A stretch of DNA of 64,000 bases from Microlunatus phosphovorus NM-1. GTDB lineage: Bacteria > Actinomycetota > Actinomycetes > Propionibacteriales > Propionibacteriaceae. Shown in pieces: positions 59,122 to 64,000 of the stretch (positions are counted from its first letter, which is position 1; each line of letters starts with the position of its first letter). The notes below the pieces were generated by a model. The model did no database searches, had not been told where the DNA came from, and saw nothing but the letters and a program-made list of their open reading frames with translations. The DNA lies in the NCBI RefSeq assembly GCF_000270245.1, contig NC_015635.1, positions 806,001 through 870,000 of the forward strand, given 5' to 3'. The position numbers and the translations under genes were made by a program.

Positions 59122-60369
59122 ATGAACCCGTCCGCCACCACCCCTGCCTCCGCCGTGACCCCTACCTCCACCAACACACAGCTCGCATTCCCGCATCGCC
59201 CCGGATTCTTGTGGGGCACCGCCACCGCTGCCCACCAGGTCGAAGGCAACAACTACGCCAGCGACTGGTGGCAGCTCGAGCACTCCGGTTCCACGGTCGT
59301 CGCCGAGCCCAGCGGCGACGCAGCCGATCACTTCCACCGCTGGCCGGAGGATCTGGATCTGCTGGCTGGCCTGGGCCTGAACGCGTACCGGTTCAGTGTC
59401 GAATGGGCACGGATCGAGCCCGAGCGTGGCTACATCTCGCGGGCGATGATCGATCACTATCGCCGGATGGTCGCCGGCTGCCTCGAGCGGGGCATCACGC
59501 CGATTGTCACGCTGCAGCACGTCACCATGCCGGCCTGGTTCCGGCGGGCGGGCGGCTGGGCGGCCGACTCGGCCACCGAGCTGTTCGCGGTTTACGCCGA
59601 GACTGTGCTTCCCGTGATCCGCGAGGGCGTGCAGTGGGTATGCACCATCAACGAGCCGAATCTGCAACCGCTGATGACCAAGCTGCACGCGAACGATCCG
59701 GAGGCGCTGGCGGCCTGGAACGGGGGACCCATGCCCGTACCTTCCGAGCAGGAGGTCGCCGACCTGATCGCTGCCCATCGCAGTGCTACGGAAGTCGTGC
59801 ACAGTGTGCCTGGCGTCAAGGCCGGTTGGACCGTCAGCATCGCGGATCTGCAGTTCGACGCCGACGGCGAATCCGCGGCCCGCGAGTGGTTCGAGCGGTA
59901 CGAGGGAAGGTTCCTGCGCGCTGCGCGGGGCGACGACTTCGTCGGAGTTCAGAACTACTTCCGTACGACGTTCGATCGCAACGGCCTGGTGCCGGTCGGC
60001 CCAGACGCTCGGATGACCGACCTCTGGGAGTTCTACCCGCAGGCACTCGGACACGCGGTGAAGTCAGCCTGGGAGGAGACCGAGGGCACGCCGATCCTGG
60101 TCACCGAGAACGGGATCCCCACCGGCGACGACGAGTTGCGGATCGAGTTCTTGGACACCGCCCTCGCGTCCCTCGGCGAGGTCATGCGCGACGGTGTCGA
60201 GGTGCTCGGCTATCTGCATTGGTCGGCCCTGGACAACTTCGAATGGGCGATGGGCTATGAGCCGCGTTTCGGCCTGATCGAGTTCGATCCGGTCACCTTC
60301 GAACGTCGGGTCAAACCGAGCGCCCGGCACTACAGCGACTTGGTCCGATCCCGACTTCGCACCAATTAG
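59122..60369 (+). CDS. GH1 beta-glucosidase
   Basis: 415 residues from ATG 59122 (GGAGTCTTG upstream; the preceding TTG is less likely). Acid/base Glu in VCTINEPN, nucleophile Glu in ILVTENG, plus DFHRW, YRFSVEWARIEP and WSALDNFEWAMGYEPRFGL. No signal peptide: hydrolyses imported beta-glucosides. Divergent TetR gene next to it. Confidence 0.95.
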   Translation: MNPSATTPASAVTPTSTNTQLAFPHRPGFLWGTATAAHQVEGNNYASDWWQLEHSGSTVVAEPSGDAADHFHRWPEDLDLLAGLGLNAYRFSVEWARIEPERGYISRAMIDHYRRMVAGCLERGITPIVTLQHVTMPAWFRRAGGWAADSATELFAVYAETVLPVIREGVQWVCTINEPNLQPLMTKLHANDPEALAAWNGGPMPVPSEQEVADLIAAHRSATEVVHSVPGVKAGWTVSIADLQFDADGESAAREWFERYEGRFLRAARGDDFVGVQNYFRTTFDRNGLVPVGPDARMTDLWEFYPQALGHAVKSAWEETEGTPILVTENGIPTGDDELRIEFLDTALASLGEVMRDGVEVLGYLHWSALDNFEWAMGYEPRFGLIEFDPVTFERRVKPSARHYSDLVRSRLRTN

Positions 60370-60373
60370 GTCA

Positions 60374-60403
60374 ACTGCGCATCAGGTACGCCTGGTGCGC
60401 AGT
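60374..60403. terminator. GH1 terminator hairpin
   Basis: ACTGCGCATCAGG (60374-60386), loop TACG, CCTGGTGCGCAGT (60391-60403); one G-U pair. Four bases after the GH1 stop. Confidence 0.75.
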
Positions 60404-60454
60404 CGCATCAGCTGGTGCGAAGTGGGGATTGAGATGGTGTGACCTGCGGTCGCC

Positions 60455-60690
60455 GGTCCGGCTGGCGCCGCCGGGTCAGAGATGTACCCGGCTCTGACGG
60501 GATGCTGAGTCGGTTTGCGCCGCCGGGCCAACGACGACCACCAGTTGCGCGTGCACGGCGTACGTTTTGCGCCGCGGGGCCACGGACGGTCGTTGAGCGG
60601 GTGTGTGCGGCGTACGTTTTGCGCCGCGGGGCCACGGACGGTCGTTGAGCGGGTGTGTGCGGCGTACGTCTCGCGCCGCGGGGCCACAGA
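60455..60690. repeat. 52-bp tandem repeat array B
   Basis: Core TTTTGCGCCGCGGGGCCACG and its relatives recur at 52-bp spacing: the phrase GCGCCG begins at 60465, 60517, 60569, 60621 and, in the last unit, GCGCCG near 60673; GGCGTACG begins at 60557, 60609 and 60661. The period and the GCGCC(C/G)xxGGG(C/T)CAC core match array A at 2320-2590. Confidence 0.88.
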
Positions 60691-60875
60691 TCAGCGCCGA
60701 AGCGGTGACTTCTCGCTCTGTCGGATGGGATCGCTGATCGAGAAGGAGGCAAGGCACCTGTTCACGGCCGAAACAGGTGCCAAAACTCCTTCTCGCGGGG
60801 ACCTGCGCCGGGGAGGTAGGCCGAACGGGACTTGCCTGCACCCGCCTCCACCGCCGACCGCCGAGATCCCGCATC

Positions 60876-60940
60876 GACTTCGCACCATTTCGTGTCACTG
60901 CGTAGACGTGGTGCGCAGTGACAGCAAATGGTGCGAAGTC
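60876..60940. repeat. Long nested hairpin of the TGGTGCG type
   Basis: GACTTCGCACCATTT (60876-60890) pairs with AAATGGTGCGAAGTC (60926-60940), and inside GTCACTGCG (60894-60902) pairs with CGCAGTGAC (60914-60922): 24 paired positions with a 3x3 internal loop. Confidence 0.85.
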
Positions 60941-61018
60941 GGAATTGGGGGTGGGCGGCGAAGTCGGGATAGGCCACGCGAAATGGTGCGAAGTCGGATC
61001 AAGAGCGCTCAGCGACGC

Positions 61019-62455
61019 TCAGGCGGCGTGCTCGCTGGAGACCTCAATCGGCGTGCCGAACATCCGGCGAGTGAAGGCGTTGCTGAACTTGCCGTCCGGA
61101 TCGTGCTGGGCGACCAGCTCCAGGAAGCGCTGATAGTTCGGTTCGTACAGTCCAGCGAGATAGTTCCCGTCGAATCCCTCGGTGTACTTGCCGAGATGCG
61201 GTCTGCCGCCGACACTCTTGATCAGCTCCACCGCGGCGGCGTAGTAGGTCTCGAAACCCTCGGAGTCGTTGCAGATCAGGTCGATCCAGGCGCAGCGGCG
61301 CTGCTGGCCAGCGCCGATCAGCGTGCGGTCGTGCCCGGCCGGGGTGAAGCGGACCTCGAGCAGCAGATAGGGCAGCCCGGCCCTGTACAACTCGGCGTAG
61401 AGCGCGAGTAGCCGGTCGCAGACCTCGAAGACCTGCTCGAAGTCCACGGTGAACTCGAGCTCTTGATGCAGGTGATAGATGGTCCGGTTGTGGGCGTTGT
61501 TGCTCTCCATCACCAGTTGGGTGCCACGCCTGAGCAGGTACGCCAGCCGCGACCAGTGTCTGGCCAGCGGCAGCAGCCCGGCATAGGCGAGCAGGTTCCC
61601 GACCCAGGCCGCGAGCAGCGCGTCGAGGGAGATGTTGAGGAACTCTTTGAGCTCCCCGCCTGAGGTCTTGTCCGCGGCCGTTCGGTCCCAGGTGTTGACC
61701 TGGCAATGCTCCGCGTACGGGAACAGATAGAGGCTGACGTGATCGTGACCGGCGATCAGCAGGTCCAGATGCTCGCGCACCCAGGCGAGCTCCTGGATCG
61801 AGGTCTGTTGGTCGATGGCAAATCTGGGTACGCCCTGCACGGTGACCTCGGTGATGATCCCGACGGCCCCGACACCGCCGATCGCGGCCCGGAACAGGTC
61901 GTCGTCGGGCCCGCAGCGATGGATCTCGCCGGTGCCGTCGACGATCGTCAGTCCCACCACGGACTCGCTGACGAAGCCCCAGTCCTTCCCGGTGCCATGG
62001 ACGTCGGTGGACAGGATGCCGCCGAGACTCTGAGCATCGTGGGAGGGCAGTGCGGTGAACGCCAGCCCATGCTGCAGCATGATCGCTACCGCGTCGCGTA
62101 CCCGGGTGCCGGCGCGGAAGGTCAACTGCTGGTTGTCGATGTCGATCCGGAGCACGCCCGAGTAGTTGTCCAGTGACACCAAGGTGTCGTCGGTGACGAT
62201 GCCGTCATTGAACGAGTGACCCGAGCCGACCACCCGGAGTCGGCCGGGCCGTTTGATCAGCTCGACAATCTGCGCGCGGGTTGTCGGCAGGGCGTACTTC
62301 CGGGGCACGTTGGCGAACCGCAGCGCCCAGTTCCGGAACGTCCCGCCCTGCATGCGGCCTTCCAGCAGGACGTAGCGGCCGTTGGTGGCGGCGTACGCAG
62401 CGACGTTCGCGGTCGTGGCGAAGCCGCCCTTGAGATAGCTCGACAACTTCGACAT
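61019..62455 (-). CDS. FAD-dependent aldonolactone oxidase (D-arabinono-1,4-lactone oxidase family)
   Basis: 478 residues. FAD_binding_4 domain with GRLRVVGSGHSFND and SLGGILSTDVHGTGKDWG, then an ALO domain with ESNNAHNRTIYH, RPHLGKYTEGFDG and the terminal DPDGKFSNAFTRRMFG. Oxidises an aldono-lactone or a polyol (alditol oxidases share the fold); substrate undetermined. ATG 62455; isolated gene downstream of the repeat spacer. Confidence 0.88.
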   Translation of the reverse strand: MSKLSSYLKGGFATTANVAAYAATNGRYVLLEGRMQGGTFRNWALRFANVPRKYALPTTRAQIVELIKRPGRLRVVGSGHSFNDGIVTDDTLVSLDNYSGVLRIDIDNQQLTFRAGTRVRDAVAIMLQHGLAFTALPSHDAQSLGGILSTDVHGTGKDWGFVSESVVGLTIVDGTGEIHRCGPDDDLFRAAIGGVGAVGIITEVTVQGVPRFAIDQQTSIQELAWVREHLDLLIAGHDHVSLYLFPYAEHCQVNTWDRTAADKTSGGELKEFLNISLDALLAAWVGNLLAYAGLLPLARHWSRLAYLLRRGTQLVMESNNAHNRTIYHLHQELEFTVDFEQVFEVCDRLLALYAELYRAGLPYLLLEVRFTPAGHDRTLIGAGQQRRCAWIDLICNDSEGFETYYAAAVELIKSVGGRPHLGKYTEGFDGNYLAGLYEPNYQRFLELVAQHDPDGKFSNAFTRRMFGTPIEVSSEHAA

Positions 62456-62560
62456 CGTGGTCCGCCTCTGGTGCTGGTCACATCCGATCGTTGAAGAGAA
62501 GATTCATGAACGACGCCCGGTGATACAGCGGTGTGAGGCGGAGACTGACCGCGGTGGTCT

Positions 62561-62752
62561 TCAGGTGGACTCGGCAGGCCTACCGGCGTCGGCGTCCAGG
62601 AATGACTCGACGGCGGCAGCGTTGACTCCGAGGCCGGCGAGGACCCCGGTTCCGTTGTCATTCTCGAGCAGGGCAAGCATCAGGTGCTCGCTGCCGACCA
62701 GGTCGGCGTTGCGGCGCTGACCGACCGCAAAGGCGGCTCGTTGGCCAACCGG
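62561..62752 (-). pseudogene. Clp_N (ClpC N-domain) remnant
   Basis: The frame reads RAAFAVGQRRNADLVGSEHL, MLALLENDNGTGVLAGLGVN, AAAVESFLDADAG then stop: half of a Clp N-terminal repeat. The first helix (MFERFT-like) is missing, and no start codon precedes it in frame near the domain, so it is probably a decayed stand-alone Clp_N protein. Confidence 0.55.
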
Positions 62753-62761
62753 TGGGACCGG

Positions 62762-62956
62762 GTGCGCGTGGCGCGCTGGGCCTATCTCCTCGCCGCGCTC
62801 GCGATCGCGATCGGTGTGCGCTGGCTGACGCGACCTCTCTGCAGGGCCGCGCGGGCTCCACTCGCCGTGCTGCCGGTCCTCAGCCGGCTGATGTTCCGTA
62901 CGCTCCGTGAACCGGCGGTGATTGTCCCGACGGCCGCCCAGCTCAACCCTCGCTGA
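62762..62956 (+). CDS. Possible small single-helix membrane protein
   Basis: 65 residues from GTG 62762: one helix (VARWAYLLAALAIAIGVRWL) and a basic tail ending QLNPR. Weak ribosome site; overlaps nothing real on the other strand after 62752. Uncertain. Confidence 0.35.
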   Translation: MRVARWAYLLAALAIAIGVRWLTRPLCRAARAPLAVLPVLSRLMFRTLREPAVIVPTAAQLNPR

Positions 62957-62963
62957 CTCATCC

Positions 62964-63033
62964 ACTGGTGCGCTGTTGCTGCTTCGATCGACGGTGAAGC
63001 AACCATGACGCACCAGTGAGTACCCACTCACTC
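62964..63033. repeat. TGGTGCG palindrome copy 2
   Basis: ACTGGTGCGC...TGCTTC...GAAGCAACC...CGCACCAGTGAGT with a following ACTCACTC: same architecture as 40488-40557. It overlaps the aldehyde dehydrogenase stop codon. Confidence 0.75.
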
Positions 63034-64000
63034 GGGCAGGGTGAGTTGCCCGTCGACCCGCCTGGGGATGGAGGTCTGCGGGGCATCGGTGAGCTCGTCG
63101 GGTAGCAGCCCTTGCGGGAATCCCTGGTAGGCGACCGGTCGCAGGAAGCGGGTGATCGCCGCCGTACCAACCGAGGTCGTGCCGGCGGCGGTGGTGGCAG
63201 GGTACGGGCCACCGTGCTGCTGGGCGTACGTGACCGACACTCCGGTCGGCCACTGGTTCCAGAGCAATCGGCCGGCGCGCCGGGCGAGCAGACGGACGAG
63301 TTCCGGCAGGACGGCTTCGTCGCCCTCGCCGACGATGGTCGCGGTGAGCTGGCCGTCGATGGTGCGAGCCACCTCGAGCAGCTGGCTCTCATCTGCATAG
63401 GTCACGATCAAAGCCGTCGGGCCGAAGCACTCCGCGAACAACCCGTCCAGGTCGGCCAGCAACGCGTCGATGTTGGTCTGCAGGATCGTCGGTGACGGTG
63501 GGTCGGCCAAAGCGGCGTCGTCTCGAGCGAGCACGGTGATGTCGGGATGGGACAGGCGCTCGTCGAGCACGCTGACGTACCCGGTCTGGATCCGCTGGTT
63601 GAGCAGCGGCGCAGCTGCCGGCTTGGCCAGCCTCTGCAGCACTGTCGGGATCGACGATCCCTCGGGCACGAACAGCACGCCCGGCTTGGTGCAGAACTGC
63701 CCGGCCCCCATCGTCATCGAGCCCAGGAACTGCTCCGCGATCGCCTCCGCGCGGGCCGCATCGGCGTTCTCGGTGACGAACACGGGGTTCGTGCTGCCCA
63801 GCTCGCCATAGAACGGGATCGGTTCCGGCCGTGAGCTGGCCAGGTCGAACAGCGCCCGCCCGCCGGGGATGGATCCGGTGAACGATCCAGCCTTGACCCG
63901 TGGGTCGAGCAGCGCGGTTCGTCCCGACTCGGTGCCGAAGATGACCGCGAACAGCCCGTCCGGAGCGCCGACAGCTTCGAGTGCCTCGACGACGAGCTCA
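63028..64000 (-). CDS. NADP-dependent aldehyde dehydrogenase, 2,5-dioxovalerate type (N-terminus cut)
   Basis: About 324 C-terminal residues are visible. GSFTGSIPGGRALFDLA (cofactor loop), YGELGSTNPVFVTE (the Glu general base in GELG), and the catalytic Cys in MGAGQFCTKPGVLFV; later AECFGPTALIV. This pattern fits alpha-ketoglutaric semialdehyde dehydrogenases, which finish oxidative hexuronate/pentose pathways. Upstream part is outside the window. Confidence 0.88.
   Translation of the reverse strand, partial: ELVVEALEAVGAPDGLFAVIFGTESGRTALLDPRVKAGSFTGSIPGGRALFDLASSRPEPIPFYGELGSTNPVFVTENADAARAEAIAEQFLGSMTMGAGQFCTKPGVLFVPEGSSIPTVLQRLAKPAAAPLLNQRIQTGYVSVLDERLSHPDITVLARDDAALADPPSPTILQTNIDALLADLDGLFAECFGPTALIVTYADESQLLEVARTIDGQLTATIVGEGDEAVLPELVRLLARRAGRLLWNQWPTGVSVTYAQQHGGPYPATTAAGTTSVGTAAITRFLRPVAYQGFPQGLLPDELTDAPQTSIPRRVDGQLTLPE

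Larger units (their letters stand above)
60370..61018. other. Repeat-rich spacer between GH1 and the lactone oxidase
   Basis: No gene supported in 649 bp; short frames are produced by the repeats. Contents in order: a hairpin ACTGCGCATCAGG/CCTGGTGCGCAGT (60374-60403), the 52-bp array B (about 60455-60690), and a long nested hairpin (60876-60940) with a further GAAATGGTGCGAAGTC copy near 60980. Confidence 0.8.

Overview
This is a 64-kb stretch of a high-GC actinobacterial chromosome. Evidence for that: strong G/C bias at third codon positions, many GTG starts, ATGA/GTGA stop-start overlaps inside operons, an actinomycete-type integrative conjugative element, and a menaquinone locus of actinobacterial layout. 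The gene mix (DUF202/EamA/DUF1992 block, CDP-alcohol transferase plus TagF-like transferase, men genes) would suit Propionibacteriales; that placement is inference only.

Layout. 1-2311: a minus-strand operon (membrane-anchored protein with a lone GroEL apical-like domain, EamA exporter, DUF202 protein) facing a DUF1992 gene. 2320-2590: an array of 52-bp repeats. 2661-2736: tRNA-Lys(TTT), whose 3' end is duplicated at 18391-18418. The two copies bracket a ~15.7-kb AICE (pSAM2-type element) holding integrase, excisionase, RepSA-like initiator, FtsK/TraB-like translocase, small operon genes, a GntR regulator, an HTH-Nudix/Nudix pair, an ApeA-like HEPN defence gene and unrecognised cargo. Its integrase is split by a complete IS3-family element (3600-4889, target duplication GAT), so the element is probably stranded.

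18.6-24.2 kb: antitoxin-like genes, a PIN-like/DUF433 toxin-antitoxin pair, a secreted von Willebrand A protein, a gutted M20 peptidase and an Orn/Lys/Arg decarboxylase-like enzyme. 24.8-31.2 kb: a complete set for non-phosphorylative L-fucose breakdown: GH29 fucosidase, aldo/keto reductase, lactonase, fuconate dehydratase, 2-keto-3-deoxy-fuconate dehydrogenase and FAH-type hydrolase, ending in pyruvate and lactate. 31.2-33.1 kb: a GNAT acyltransferase translationally coupled to an enolase-superfamily N-acylamino acid racemase/OSBS-like enzyme. 33.9-35.4 kb: a secreted protein ending in twelve GNSL tetrapeptides, next to a TrmB/LuxR-like regulator. 35.5-40.4 kb: gnd and envelope-polymer genes (TagF-like, CDP-alcohol transferase, GT2). 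40.6-45.6 kb: menA-menE facing menC-menD. 45.6-48.9 kb: a Ser/Thr dehydratase, a decayed sugar operon (kinase and alcohol dehydrogenase remnants), an L-xylulose-reductase-like SDR and a LacI regulator. 49-60.4 kb: AAA/DUF4143 ATPase, a GH3 enzyme with an altered nucleophile site, B3/4 protein, XRE-cupin regulator, EamA exporter, a broken ParDE-like pair, MFS exporter with arginase-family enzyme, TetR and GH1 beta-glucosidase. 60.4-64 kb: a repeat-rich spacer with a second 52-bp array, an aldonolactone oxidase, a Clp_N remnant and a truncated aldehyde dehydrogenase.

The most unusual items are the GNSL-repeat secreted protein with its regulator, the membrane-tethered GroEL apical-like domain, the two 52-bp arrays with the same period 58 kb apart, the HTH-pseudo-Nudix/Nudix pair, and the AICE defence cargo. 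All family assignments were made by reading motifs; no database search or structure prediction was run.
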